A program made the translations under genes and the position numbers. Below are positions 23,513 through 32,510 of a stretch of 64,000 nt of DNA, piece after piece. How positions within the stretch are numbered: position 1 is the first letter of the stretch; each line of letters starts with the position of its first letter. The notes beneath the pieces are model-generated. The model made no database searches. It had not been told where the DNA came from and saw only the letters and a program-made list of their open reading frames with translations. Source of the DNA: a bacterium (GTDB lineage Bacteria > Patescibacteriota > Microgenomatia > UBA1406 > GWC2-37-13); NCBI GenBank assembly GCA_029573715.1, contig JAKQDR010000261.1:1-64000 (forward strand), written 5' to 3'.

Positions 23513-25081
23513 TTACGAGTTTGCGCCTATTGCCTCTGATATGTGCGTGTATCCATCGCGCTTGAGGAGTTCTTCGAGTCCCATGTTTATCTGCGCGACC
23601 AGTTGTGGGCCCTGATATATCATGCCGGTAATAAGCTGAAGAAGTGATGCCCCCAGCTTAATCTTAGTATACGCATCTTCTGCAGAGAATATCCCACCAC
23701 AACCGACAATTACGAATCTATCTTTATATTGTCGATACGCCAATCGAATAAGCTCATTTGACCGCTCATACGTCGGTTTGCCACTAAAGTTTCCTTTTCC
23801 AACTGACACAATTTCTGCAGAATCGAAACAGGGATTTTGTCGATCTTTTTGGAGATTGCCAAATATCACCCCTTTGGGCGAGTACTTTGCAATCACTGCA
23901 AGCATAGCTTCAACCTCGCTATTGGGTTTTTCAATCGGCATTTTCACAAACACCGGTCGCCTCAGTGAAAGCTCATCAACTGCAATCAGTAATTCTTCCA
24001 AATGTGCAGGCGTATAGAATTCAACATCACCTTTTAAATTTGGACAGCTAATATTCAATTCATAATATGAGTGGGGAAGAGCAGACTGCTCAAACTTGGT
24101 AAACGCAAAAACGATATCCTCAACACTCTTTTTTTGAGTATTCAGTTCTAATGAATTTGTCCTTCCAATACTAATTCCATAGGGTATCGAGTTACACACA
24201 CCTTGAAGGTGTGTGTGATGTTTTAGTTTTCCTAAACGCATAATCGTGGCATCGGCTCCTAAGTTTTTGAAGCCTTTGTTTACGAGAAGCGCGCGTGATT
24301 TGGGCAGTCGCCCCAACATGGGGCGCATGTTGCCTTCATAGGCACCATTTGTGATAGTACCCACCGTTTGCCATCCAAACCCCCATACATCGAGTGATCT
24401 GGTCAACATGGCTTCATAATCAAATCCTGCTGCAAGACCAATGGGGTGATGAAATGGAATGCCCACGATGGTTTGAGTGAGCGCTGGTTGTTTCGATGAA
24501 ACGAGGCTTCTTACCACTTTTCGTACAATAGCATTACCACCAAATCGCTGGCCCAAAGCTATCATTGTGACATGCACTTTTTCGGCATCAAAAAGAAATA
24601 GAAACGGCTTCACGATAGTACGATACATATGCCCAAAGAGCCACAAAAACAGTATCTTGCGCTCCCGAGAAAACTCATAGTGCACGAGAATAAAGAGAAT
24701 GGTGCTTATGACCGCGGACAACGTGCAATACAGGCAAAGCGCACCAATGAGAAAAACCTGGATATACATAAAATATGCAGAGGCAAGAAGTCCAAGCACT
24801 GATTGGACGATGAGCCAATAACGCGCCAGTTTGCTTCGGGTTATTAGGTGGGCGAGAGCACCCCCGGCAAATATGCTGTAGTGCACCAGGCCAATAAGCG
24901 CAAGGGGAATACCAATGATAGTAGCATATTCACTGCGTAAAACTGCACCGCAATCGTTAAATAATCCTCCCACGGCACACGGAGGCACCATGTCTTTGTA
25001 ATGCTCCATCGTCAAATATCCCGCATCAAGAATGCCCAAGAATGCAGTGAAAAAAATGAGATGGGGAAAATACTTTTTCAT
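23513..25081 (-). CDS. Vitamin K epoxide reductase-like domain fused to dihydroorotate dehydrogenase
   Basis: The 522-residue protein joins two quinone-linked enzymes. Residues about 1-140 form a VKOR four-helix domain: the loop cysteine pair (CAVGGLFNDC), SEYATIIGIPLALIGL with its conserved Ser, and the active CLYC near residue 117. Residues about 165-520 form a class 2 dihydroorotate dehydrogenase (DAEKVHVTMIALGQRFGG, LAAGFDYEAMLTRS, GNMRPMLGRLP, LVNKGFKNLG, FVKMP, GCGGIFSAEDA). The catalytic position reads NISCPN, so a Cys stands where class 2 enzymes have Ser. DHODH oxidises dihydroorotate for pyrimidine synthesis; VKOR oxidises thiol oxidoreductases such as DsbA. The fusion may channel quinone between the two. 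A DsbA-like protein is encoded at 62884. Confidence 0.9.
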   Translation of the reverse strand: MKKYFPHLIFFTAFLGILDAGYLTMEHYKDMVPPCAVGGLFNDCGAVLRSEYATIIGIPLALIGLVHYSIFAGGALAHLITRSKLARYWLIVQSVLGLLASAYFMYIQVFLIGALCLYCTLSAVISTILFILVHYEFSRERKILFLWLFGHMYRTIVKPFLFLFDAEKVHVTMIALGQRFGGNAIVRKVVRSLVSSKQPALTQTIVGIPFHHPIGLAAGFDYEAMLTRSLDVWGFGWQTVGTITNGAYEGNMRPMLGRLPKSRALLVNKGFKNLGADATIMRLGKLKHHTHLQGVCNSIPYGISIGRTNSLELNTQKKSVEDIVFAFTKFEQSALPHSYYELNISCPNLKGDVEFYTPAHLEELLIAVDELSLRRPVFVKMPIEKPNSEVEAMLAVIAKYSPKGVIFGNLQKDRQNPCFDSAEIVSVGKGNFSGKPTYERSNELIRLAYRQYKDRFVIVGCGGIFSAEDAYTKIKLGASLLQLITGMIYQGPQLVAQINMGLEELLKRDGYTHISEAIGANS

Positions 25082-25295
25082 GGGCCATCATTATACTCAA
25101 TAGGAAATGGCAGAGACGATAATAATTCAACCCGGGCATTTGGGCTATCAATAAGTGATATGATGTGATATACTACTACTCGTTTCACAGTATTAGCTAC
25201 AGAATCTGCGTGACGTCAAGATTGTTTGACCTCATCTTATTTATTTACCTGCGGGCTCTGTTTCCACTTTGAACAGTATTAATTCTTTTCTTCTT

Positions 25296-26603
25296 ATGTA
25301 CCAAAGTAATTTTTTTCAGGGCAGAAATAGTGCCCCAAGATCTCGCGGTTTTAGTCGTTCACCAGGGCGAAGCTCCGGGGCAGCCTCAAGCTATGGTTCG
25401 CGTCCTCAAACGTCACGTTTTGGCTCCCGGCCAGGTGGTCGCAGTGGCAAATCCACAATGAGCAATCGCCCTCGACGCTCAATGCGCCCTGCTTCAACTA
25501 TTCCAGTCAATAGATATATAAAAAAAGCAGTGGAACACATAGTGTCAGCCACAGACCCCGTTAGCTTGATGCAATTTCAGGACATGCCCATTCATAAAGA
25601 TCTTAAAGCCAATATTGTCCGCAGAGGATTCACCGCTCCCACCAAAATTCAAGAACAAACCATTCCTCATATTCTGGAAGGAAAAGATGTTGTGGGGATA
25701 GCAAATACCGGCACAGGAAAGACAGGCGCATTTGTCATTCCACTGATTGACCGAATAGTGAATGCAAAAACTAAAAAAGTACTTATCATCGTGCCGACAC
25801 GCGAACTTGCACAACAAATTCAGGGGGAAATACATGATTTTGCCAGAGCCTCCCTATACATCAGAACCGCTATTGCAATTGGCGGGGGATCTATGCAGTA
25901 TCAGAGACGACAACTGCACAACAACCCTCAATTTGTCATAGGCACACCAGGCAGAATTAAGGATTTTGTTGAACGAGGAGATATTCGCATGAACCTATTT
26001 GACACGGTTGTATTGGATGAAGTTGACAGAATGGTTGATATGGGCTTTATTAAAGACATCACGCAACTGCTCTCTCAACTCCCTGAAAAACGTCACTCTC
26101 TGTTTTTCTCGGCGACTATTGCATCCGGAGTAGGGCAGACCATTGAAAAATTTGCCCATGATCCAATCACCATCTCTGTAAGCACTCACCAAACTTCCGA
26201 AATGGTAGAGCAAGACATAGTAAAAGTGCCTCACGGTTCGACGAAACTTACTATTCTTGAAGCATTACTCGTCAAACAAGAAATGCAAAAAGTCTTGGTA
26301 TTTGCCCGCACCAAGCGTGGCGCAGAACAATTGTCTAAGACATTGAGCGCCAAGGATTTTAGGGCATCGTGTATTCATGGTGATAAACCCCAACGAAAAC
26401 GCGAACAAGCTATTCGACTATTTCAAGAGAATCATGTCAACATTCTTATCGCAACAGATGTTGCAGCACGAGGACTTGATATTGATGACATCACCCATGT
26501 TATAAACTACGATGAACCGGCGACATATGATGATTATGTGCATCGAATTGGTCGCACCGGAAGAGCAAATAAAAAGGGATACGCACTTACGTTCGTCCAA
26601 TAA
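25296..26603 (+). CDS. DEAD-box ATP-dependent RNA helicase
   Basis: This is a 435-residue RhlE/CshA-like RNA helicase. An N-terminal Arg/Gly/Ser-rich tail of about 70 residues (RSPGRSSGAASSYGSRP) precedes the core: Q motif GFTAPTKIQEQ, Walker A ANTGTGKTG, PTRELAQQ, DEVD in place of DEAD (VVLDEVDRMVDMGF), FFSAT, VLVFARTKRGAE, and HRIGRTGR. The protein ends soon after motif VI (GYALTFVQ) without a C-terminal extension; the RNA-binding tail has thus moved to the N-terminus. It likely remodels RNA in ribosome assembly or mRNA decay. The ATG at 25296 replaces the tracked TTG start. Confidence 0.92.
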   Translation: MYQSNFFQGRNSAPRSRGFSRSPGRSSGAASSYGSRPQTSRFGSRPGGRSGKSTMSNRPRRSMRPASTIPVNRYIKKAVEHIVSATDPVSLMQFQDMPIHKDLKANIVRRGFTAPTKIQEQTIPHILEGKDVVGIANTGTGKTGAFVIPLIDRIVNAKTKKVLIIVPTRELAQQIQGEIHDFARASLYIRTAIAIGGGSMQYQRRQLHNNPQFVIGTPGRIKDFVERGDIRMNLFDTVVLDEVDRMVDMGFIKDITQLLSQLPEKRHSLFFSATIASGVGQTIEKFAHDPITISVSTHQTSEMVEQDIVKVPHGSTKLTILEALLVKQEMQKVLVFARTKRGAEQLSKTLSAKDFRASCIHGDKPQRKREQAIRLFQENHVNILIATDVAARGLDIDDITHVINYDEPATYDDYVHRIGRTGRANKKGYALTFVQ

Positions 26604-26654
26604 AACACATCGATGTAGGCGATATCAATATACTTATAAGGTGAGGTAGCTTGA

Positions 26655-26660
26655 TATACT
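26655..26660 (+). promoter_or_regulatory. Extended -10 element for the GIY-YIG gene
   Basis: TGA-TATACT ends 7 nt before the ATG at 26668. Confidence 0.5.
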
Positions 26661-26667
26661 GCAATCT

Positions 26668-26922
26668 ATGCAGTACGTCGTATACATGGTCCGCTGCGCA
26701 GATAATTCCCTCTATACCGGCATCACTACCGATATAACAAGGAGGATTAATCAACATAACGGAGTGCGTCCAGACGGCTCTCGCTACACACGGTCGCGCC
26801 GGCCGGTGACTCTTGTGTACACAAAAAATACCCGCTCGAAAGCAATGGCACTTCGTCTTGAAGCGCGGATAAAGTCAAAATCGAAAACCTTGAAGGAACA
26901 ATTGATCAGCAGACAAGGTTGA
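26668..26922 (+). CDS. GIY-YIG nuclease-domain protein (UPF0213/YhbQ type)
   Basis: The 84-residue protein is a single GIY-YIG domain: VVYMVRCADNSLYTGITTDITRRINQHN, with the two aromatic motifs (YMV and YTG), the Arg of TRR and the Glu of RLEARIK as expected catalytic residues. These small proteins are candidate DNA or RNA endonucleases. Its last 48 nt overlap the 3' end of the convergent ferric-reductase-like gene. Confidence 0.9.
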   Translation: MQYVVYMVRCADNSLYTGITTDITRRINQHNGVRPDGSRYTRSRRPVTLVYTKNTRSKAMALRLEARIKSKSKTLKEQLISRQG

Positions 26923-27564
26923 GTTGTTCCGGTTACGAACGCAAAAAAATATACACCATACCATAGCTGCACTTACCACCGCTCCAAAAGCGATGAGTAC
27001 TGCGTCACGTAAGTGTTCGCGCCTGACTCCGGGTGCAAAGAAGGGCTTGAGAAAGCCAAAAAGTATGAGGCCTCCCAAAAGCGCTGTTCCCAATAGCGCC
27101 ACTTCACCGGTATAGGCTTCTGAGGCTTTAAGTGTATGAAGCAGTGATAGGGGCAGCGCAAACCACACCAGCGCATGAATAGCGCGCCATCGAACCCCCA
27201 GCTTGCGCTGAATGAAAAAATTGGAAGTAATAAGCAGAGAGAAAAAAATGAAAGACCCGATATATCCGGGGAGGATGCTTTGTTGTAATGCATTAGCTAT
27301 GTCTGCATTAAGCACGGAATTGAATGCAATAGTCCCATGAAGCAAAATAAATATGCCTGAAACAATCCCAAAATCTCTGCGGTATCTACTCAATTTTTTA
27401 AAATGAATAGGGATGAGGGTGAATAGAAGAAAAAAAAGCCCTATGTAGATTGAAGATTTCATGGGAGCTATTCCCAAAGCCCCAAACATAACTATCAACC
27501 CCATATTGACTCCAACGATTCCAAGCCACAATGGAATGTGTTTACTCAGCGAAATTGAGTGCAT
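26875..27564 (-). CDS. Ferric reductase-like transmembrane protein
   Basis: The 229-residue protein has six or seven transmembrane helices and a ferric-reductase-like heme-binding pattern: RDFGIVSGIFILLHG, RWRAIHALVWFALPLSLLHT, in which the histidines sit on helices as in the YedZ/MsrQ family. It lacks flavin and NAD-binding domains, so an electron partner is needed. It may carry electrons across the membrane, possibly to repair oxidised proteins. The 3' end overlaps the GIY-YIG gene by 48 nt, so the true C-terminus after residue 210 is less certain. Confidence 0.75.
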   Translation of the reverse strand: MHSISLSKHIPLWLGIVGVNMGLIVMFGALGIAPMKSSIYIGLFFLLFTLIPIHFKKLSRYRRDFGIVSGIFILLHGTIAFNSVLNADIANALQQSILPGYIGSFIFFSLLITSNFFIQRKLGVRWRAIHALVWFALPLSLLHTLKASEAYTGEVALLGTALLGGLILFGFLKPFFAPGVRREHLRDAVLIAFGAVVSAAMVWCIFFCVRNRNNSTLSADQLFLQGFRF

Positions 27565-27698
27565 GATACAACGTGAAATAAGTAATCTTTAGTGATTGAA
27601 TATTCAAGGAAAAAGTATAACAAATACAACCGAGGAAACGGGTGTAGCGTAAGTAAATGCATATTGCATACGGTGTGCCACATCTTTATACTTACTCT

Positions 27699-27704
27699 TA
27701 TACT
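27699..27704 (+). promoter_or_regulatory. -10 element for the 853-residue surface protein
   Basis: TATACT ends 15 nt before the ATG at 27720; no Shine-Dalgarno is evident. Confidence 0.35.
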
Positions 27705-27719
27705 TAAGCCTTAGCCCGT

Positions 27720-30281
27720 ATGCCCGATCAGCAAGATAGTCAATTTCCCCAAATTACTCGTAAGCAAATCATCCTCACTTTGGCGAGTGTTTTTTTGGTG
27801 GCTCTTTTCATCATCGCATCTGTATGGCTTATCATAGATGGGAATAAACGCCTAGTCACTCCAGTCCGTAAACCTATTCTTCCACCTGAAGATAGGGTCG
27901 ATGTGTCGGCACCTCTGCCCCCCAATGATTCCGGCACCACCAACTACACTATCACATGTACCAATGGCGACTTTCAGGTAATATTGTCAGCACAAGGATG
28001 GACATCATGGTCTGAGCCAGAAAACTCTGTGACTGCAAACGGAAGACTCAGCACCAGTGTCATAACAAATCAGGGGAACAATGTTACTAGTAATTACGAC
28101 GCATACATCACCTTGCGAGGGTATCAGTGTGACGGATGCCCGGGCACCACACCTCCCAATCCTCTCGTATGTGGAAACTGTACCCAAGTACAACCGCCTG
28201 TGACAGGCATCAACACTGCCCAAATGACCGTGACGACATCGTTATCTTCAGGCTGTGGAACATTGCAAAGCGACGTGAATATAAGCAGTGTTCAACTTAC
28301 GTATGAGGGCAACCCCAACCCTTTTATGGGTGGATTTAGCTGTACCTCAACCCGGCCAACACCAGTCGGAGGGACCTCAAACCCATCTTATTGGACTGAA
28401 ATAAGCTCTATCGCACAATATTTCTGTGTTGATCCAACCAACACCCCAACGCATACTCCCACTCACACACCCACCAACACCAATACTCCAACAAATACTC
28501 CTACTGTAACCAATACCCCCACTCATACACCGACTCGCACACCGACCATCACCAATACCCCAACATACACACCCACTCCAACACCTACCCGCACGCCAAC
28601 ACCCACTATCACCAACACCCCCACTCGCACACCTACTCCAACACCCACCCGCACGCCAACCGCAACCCCCACACCCACTAATGTCATTCAAGGGACACCT
28701 GAGATATCGAAAGAATTCAGTGGTTATAGTGTCGTGGGTGATTTCACTTATGCCAACTATCGCATCCGCATAGCAAATGATGGACCAGAAGGCTCAATTA
28801 TCGAAAACATAGTAATAAACGACACCATTGCAGAAGGGACAACATTATCAGAAATTATTCACACGCCAGGGGTAGCGGTGGAAGCACAAACCTCCGTTTC
28901 ATTTAGGGCGCGCATAGCTTCGCTTACTGGTGGTCATGCGGAAGCAATACTCATTGCAGTGGCTATTCCTACCAATGACCCACTCATTTGTCCTGGTTCA
29001 AACTCTATCGAAGCCCGTATATACGCGCCCGGTGCTCAAATCCCTGCTCCATTTTTCACTCAAACCGTCGTGCCGGGAGATGTTTCTGTGTGTGGGGGCC
29101 CAACAAACACGCCCACCGCCACGCCCACCGCGAGCATTACCGCAACTATCACTCACACCCCAACGCCAACTCCAACGGCCACTATTTTGCCCACCATGAC
29201 GCACACCCCAACCGCAACACCTACTCACACGCCTACTGCATCTGCCACCCCCACCATCACCAACACCCCAACATCAACTCCCACCGGCACATTGTCACCA
29301 ACAGCCACACCGACCGAAACACCCACCCCAACCGCGACACCCACACCAACATCTGCGCCTGTGCTCAGCCAAATTGGTGACTACGTGTGGGAAGACAGAA
29401 ATGGCAATGGCCTACAAGATGCAGGTGAGCCAGCCATCGGGGGCGCATATGTACAACTTCTGAACTGTACTCAAAATGACGTAGCGTATGCGACAACCAC
29501 GACCAACAATCAGGGGTTGTATCTCTTTAACAATTTGATTGCTGGGTGTTACAGAGTGAAATTTTATGGAGTATCGGGCCATACACTTTGCACTAATAAA
29601 CACGCAGATCCCACACGGCCCGATATAGATTCTGATGCAGGCATAAGTGGCATAACAGACAATATAAACTTAGGAGTGGGTGAGTCGAATCTCACCATAG
29701 ACGCATGCATGCGCAAAGTCGCAACAGAAACTGATCTGCGGCTTGAGAAAACAGTTAACGAGACGGAGCCGACACTCTGGAACGATGTAACCTTCACGCT
29801 CAAGGTCATAAACGAAGGCAGCAATGGAGCATCAAATGTTAAAGTAAAAGACTACTTGCCGTCAGGATTTTTGTTTGTATCGGCAACCCCTGTCACCGAC
29901 CCATCAAACACGTATGATCCAATTGAACATATTTGGGATGTGGGCAATATTCCTGCCGGACAAAGCCGCGAACTGCGCCTGGTTGTCAAAGTCATATCCA
30001 TAAGCAATCTCACCAACATCGCAGAGATATACTCTATGCATGAAAAAGACGTTGATTCAACACCCAATAACCTGGTCACCACAGAAGATGACTATGCAAG
30101 TGTAACAGTGATTGCGAAACTCCAAGGTGATCAAAAAGGCATGCTTGCTGACACCGGTGTTGCATCTATACTCACGTTTGGTGTCGGAAGTGGGCTTCTT
30201 ATTGCCGCAATCGCCATCGAGGAGATGCGCGGACGCATGGGATATCGAAGTGCTGAAGAAGATGATGAAGATGATGCATAA
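27720..30281 (+). CDS. Large surface protein with Thr/Pro linkers, SdrD B-like and DUF11 domains
   Basis: The 853-residue protein has an N-terminal signal anchor (IILTLASVFLVALFIIASVWLII), a Cys-containing beta domain, a TPTHTPT linker (about residues 237-323), an Ig-like domain, a second linker (about 460-547), an SdrD B-like repeat (IGDYVWEDRNGNGLQDAGEP with calcium-type Asp/Asn), a DUF11 domain (DLRLEKTVNETEP) and a C-terminal LADTGVASILTF segment, transmembrane helix and acidic tail (EEDDEDDA). It is probably a cell-surface stalk used for adhesion or host contact. LADTG resembles the LPATG of the sortase-linked protein, though without the Pro. The downstream LRR protein is probably co-transcribed. 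Confidence 0.85.
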   Translation: MPDQQDSQFPQITRKQIILTLASVFLVALFIIASVWLIIDGNKRLVTPVRKPILPPEDRVDVSAPLPPNDSGTTNYTITCTNGDFQVILSAQGWTSWSEPENSVTANGRLSTSVITNQGNNVTSNYDAYITLRGYQCDGCPGTTPPNPLVCGNCTQVQPPVTGINTAQMTVTTSLSSGCGTLQSDVNISSVQLTYEGNPNPFMGGFSCTSTRPTPVGGTSNPSYWTEISSIAQYFCVDPTNTPTHTPTHTPTNTNTPTNTPTVTNTPTHTPTRTPTITNTPTYTPTPTPTRTPTPTITNTPTRTPTPTPTRTPTATPTPTNVIQGTPEISKEFSGYSVVGDFTYANYRIRIANDGPEGSIIENIVINDTIAEGTTLSEIIHTPGVAVEAQTSVSFRARIASLTGGHAEAILIAVAIPTNDPLICPGSNSIEARIYAPGAQIPAPFFTQTVVPGDVSVCGGPTNTPTATPTASITATITHTPTPTPTATILPTMTHTPTATPTHTPTASATPTITNTPTSTPTGTLSPTATPTETPTPTATPTPTSAPVLSQIGDYVWEDRNGNGLQDAGEPAIGGAYVQLLNCTQNDVAYATTTTNNQGLYLFNNLIAGCYRVKFYGVSGHTLCTNKHADPTRPDIDSDAGISGITDNINLGVGESNLTIDACMRKVATETDLRLEKTVNETEPTLWNDVTFTLKVINEGSNGASNVKVKDYLPSGFLFVSATPVTDPSNTYDPIEHIWDVGNIPAGQSRELRLVVKVISISNLTNIAEIYSMHEKDVDSTPNNLVTTEDDYASVTVIAKLQGDQKGMLADTGVASILTFGVGSGLLIAAIAIEEMRGRMGYRSAEEDDEDDA

Positions 30282-30297
30282 TTTCAAAATACTTTCT

Positions 30298-31896
30298 ATG
30301 GACTCACCAACAAACCCACCACAAAAACAAATGAACAAAAAAGTCATTGGCCTTGTTGTGGCAATTTTGGCAGTGCTTCTTATGACGAGAGGGGCGCTGT
30401 TTATGTATCTACAAAACACTCAAAAACCTGCAAAACCGACTGATTTTAAACCGGTGTCGGCACAGGTGGGCACCACTATTGAGGTGTCAATTGAAAATGA
30501 TGGGGCGTCACAATATTTCCGACACAATGGTGAGCGACTCTCTCTCACCAACCGAATAACTGATGTGGTGGTGGGCACAGAATACACACTCAATCTCACC
30601 AACCGCTCGGGTAGTCGACAAGGTATGTATATCCCGATAATTAAGGAAGTGTTGATGGTTGATGATGGCCAAACACAAAGTATGCAGGTGCGTTTCGATA
30701 CCACTGGAACACACTATATTACCGGCTTGCTCAAACAACCAGGTTGGGAGGGGTTGCGTACAGGGTTTGATGTGGTGTATGAAGCCACCACAAATACATG
30801 TCAGTGTGACTTGGGAGTAGTTATGGAAAATAATTGTGTGGCTCCTGCGGTGCCGGTGTGCCAATCACAAATGGTGTGTGTATGTAATGCATTCACTGGT
30901 TCCGAGCCAACTGCAACCATAACAATCACCCCAACCGTCACCGTTACTCCCACACCAACCACAACTAGAACCCCAACACCTACACCAACCTCCGGAGCGG
31001 GCGGTACATTCACCAGTTGCGCTGATGTCACCGAAATCCCGCAAGCTGAGTGTCAGGCACTTGTAGACCTGTATAACAGTACGAATGGGCCGGGATGGAC
31101 AAATGCTGCAGGATGGCTGCAAACCAATACGCCATGTAGCTGGGATAGGTTGACGTGCAATGGACCAAGAATCTCAGAACTACACTTAAGTAGCAACAGA
31201 CTACAAGGGACCATTCCCGAAAGTATAGGCAATCTCAATTTAAACGGACTTTATATGAGCAATAACAGTATTTCGGGTTCGATTCCCTCCAGCATAGGCA
31301 ACATGACTAATCTACGTAATTTATTCATAAACGACAATCAGCTAACCGGCCCTATTCCTATAAGTATCGAGAATCTTGGCCTACTTGATTTTTTACAATT
31401 AAAAAACAATAGATTAAACGGAACCATACCAAATGCATTGGGCAATCTTACAACTTTGCAAAATCTTGGTTTGGACAACAATCAGTTCTCAGGAAACATT
31501 CCCGGCGCCCTTGGTCAGCTCACACGACTAAATTCATTGCATCTGGCAAACAATCAACTCACCGGTACAGTACCCGCAAGCCTCGCTAATCTCAGTGCAA
31601 TAAGTGGCATGAACGTTTCTCTTCGCATTAACTCCCTCACTGGGGTAGAGAATCAGACGGTGTGCCCTTGGCTTGCTGCACACTCAGCAAGTAACTGGTG
31701 GCAGATGCAAACACCCCCTATAGCAACGGATCCGTGTGCAAGTGGAGGTAATGTGATCGAGGAGGCTCAGCCGGTTTCTGCACGGACAACAGATATTGGC
31801 AAACCAACCACCATGCCTGCAGCAAATCCAAATATATTTGGGAGAATCGCACGCTTCTTTCAAGAGCTTCTTAATGCTATCTTCGGCAGGAAATAA
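30298..31896 (+). CDS. Surface protein with plant-type leucine-rich repeats
   Basis: From the ATG at 30298 (17 nt after the upstream stop) the protein has 532 residues; the tracked ORF begins earlier inside the upstream gene. A signal anchor (KKVIGLVVAILAVLLM) precedes a cupredoxin-like beta domain (YTLNLTNRSGSRQGMYIP), a TPTPTP linker, an LRRNT-type cap (ALVDLYNSTNGPGW) with cysteines (CSWDRLTC), and about seven 24-residue repeats with the plant-specific pattern LxGxIPxxIGxLxxLxxLxLxxNxL (about residues 285-455). The C-terminus is amphipathic (GRIARFFQELLNAIF). Such repeats bind proteins or peptides, so an adhesin or host-interaction role is likely. No sorting signal is seen. Confidence 0.85.
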   Translation: MDSPTNPPQKQMNKKVIGLVVAILAVLLMTRGALFMYLQNTQKPAKPTDFKPVSAQVGTTIEVSIENDGASQYFRHNGERLSLTNRITDVVVGTEYTLNLTNRSGSRQGMYIPIIKEVLMVDDGQTQSMQVRFDTTGTHYITGLLKQPGWEGLRTGFDVVYEATTNTCQCDLGVVMENNCVAPAVPVCQSQMVCVCNAFTGSEPTATITITPTVTVTPTPTTTRTPTPTPTSGAGGTFTSCADVTEIPQAECQALVDLYNSTNGPGWTNAAGWLQTNTPCSWDRLTCNGPRISELHLSSNRLQGTIPESIGNLNLNGLYMSNNSISGSIPSSIGNMTNLRNLFINDNQLTGPIPISIENLGLLDFLQLKNNRLNGTIPNALGNLTTLQNLGLDNNQFSGNIPGALGQLTRLNSLHLANNQLTGTVPASLANLSAISGMNVSLRINSLTGVENQTVCPWLAAHSASNWWQMQTPPIATDPCASGGNVIEEAQPVSARTTDIGKPTTMPAANPNIFGRIARFFQELLNAIFGRK

Positions 31897-31926
31897 AGTA
31901 TTGATTTAGCCAAAAAGAGAAGGTAC

Positions 31927-31952
31927 AAAAAACCCCACCATGAGGTGGGGGG
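31927..31952 (-). terminator. Rho-independent terminator of the RRM gene
   Basis: On the minus strand CCCCACC-TCAT-GGTGGGG is followed directly by TTTTTT. It lies just after the RRM gene stop. On the plus strand the same stem follows the LRR gene, so it may work in both directions. Confidence 0.75.
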
Positions 31953-31974
31953 ATAATTTCTGTTTTGCAGAAAT

Positions 31975-32304
31975 TTAGCGATCGTCGCGATAATTATCAC
32001 GGCGGTCACCACGGTCGCCACCACGGTAGTTATCGTTTCGATAACTTCCTTTTGGTGCTGGAGGTCGGGCTTCATTTACAAAGACCATCCGTCCATCAAG
32101 TTCTTTTCGATTGAGTTCTTCAATTGCTTTTTGTGCTTCTTCATCAGAAGACATTTCTACAAATCCGAATCCTTTCGATCGACCATCAAATTTATTGGTT
32201 ACTACTTCTGCAGACACGACTTGCCCAACTTGAGCGAAGAAAGCCATAAGGCTATCATTTGTCGTAGACCACGAAAGATTACCAACGTAAAGACGTTTTG
32301 CCAT
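31975..32304 (-). CDS. RNA-binding protein with single RRM domain
   Basis: The 109-residue protein is one RRM (RNP2 RLYVGNLSW, RNP1 RSKGFGFVEM) with a Gly/Arg/Asp/Tyr-rich tail (YRGGDRGDRRDNYRD). This is the bacterial Rbp type seen in cyanobacteria and CPR, which binds single-stranded RNA and may act as an RNA chaperone in cold or stress. A strong Shine-Dalgarno (AAGGAGGTG, 32323-32331) lies upstream, unlike most genes here, suggesting high expression. A terminator follows. Confidence 0.93.
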   Translation of the reverse strand: MAKRLYVGNLSWSTTNDSLMAFFAQVGQVVSAEVVTNKFDGRSKGFGFVEMSSDEEAQKAIEELNRKELDGRMVFVNEARPPAPKGSYRNDNYRGGDRGDRRDNYRDDR

Positions 32305-32322
32305 AGCAGTTTTTTAGTTTTT

Positions 32323-32331
32323 CACCTCCTT
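32323..32331 (-). promoter_or_regulatory. Strong Shine-Dalgarno of the RRM gene
   Basis: AAGGAGGTG on the minus strand, about 18 nt from the ATG at 32304, a wide spacing. A stop codon lies in frame between them, so no earlier start is possible. Confidence 0.55.
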
Positions 32332-32498
32332 CTGGATTATCATATACGCTTTCTGTATGCATGCATCCAGAGGTTAGGCGAAAAACTTCGCGAGACCCTT
32401 CATGAGCGCAAACACCATTGTGTTCGTATGCAAGAATAACTAGCGTATAGTATAGCACATAGTTACCTTAATAGTGTCAAGAAGTACACCATGTAAAG

Positions 32499-32504
32499 TA
32501 CAAT
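32499..32504 (+). promoter_or_regulatory. -10 element for the AlkD-like gene
   Basis: TACAAT ends 6 nt before the ATG at 32511, so the transcript should begin at or near the start codon. Confidence 0.5.
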
Positions 32505-32510
32505 AGCTCA

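Noticed and set aside
28377-28691. Minus-strand ORFs rich in Gly/Cys/Trp opposite the TPTPT linkers (also 28998-29228, 30865-31122)
   Set aside because: They are antisense shadows of the low-complexity Thr/Pro coding repeats.
30112-30297. N-terminal extension of the LRR protein in the ORF track
   Set aside because: It lies inside the 853-residue gene in another frame and precedes a clear signal anchor; the ATG at 30298 fits the gene junction.
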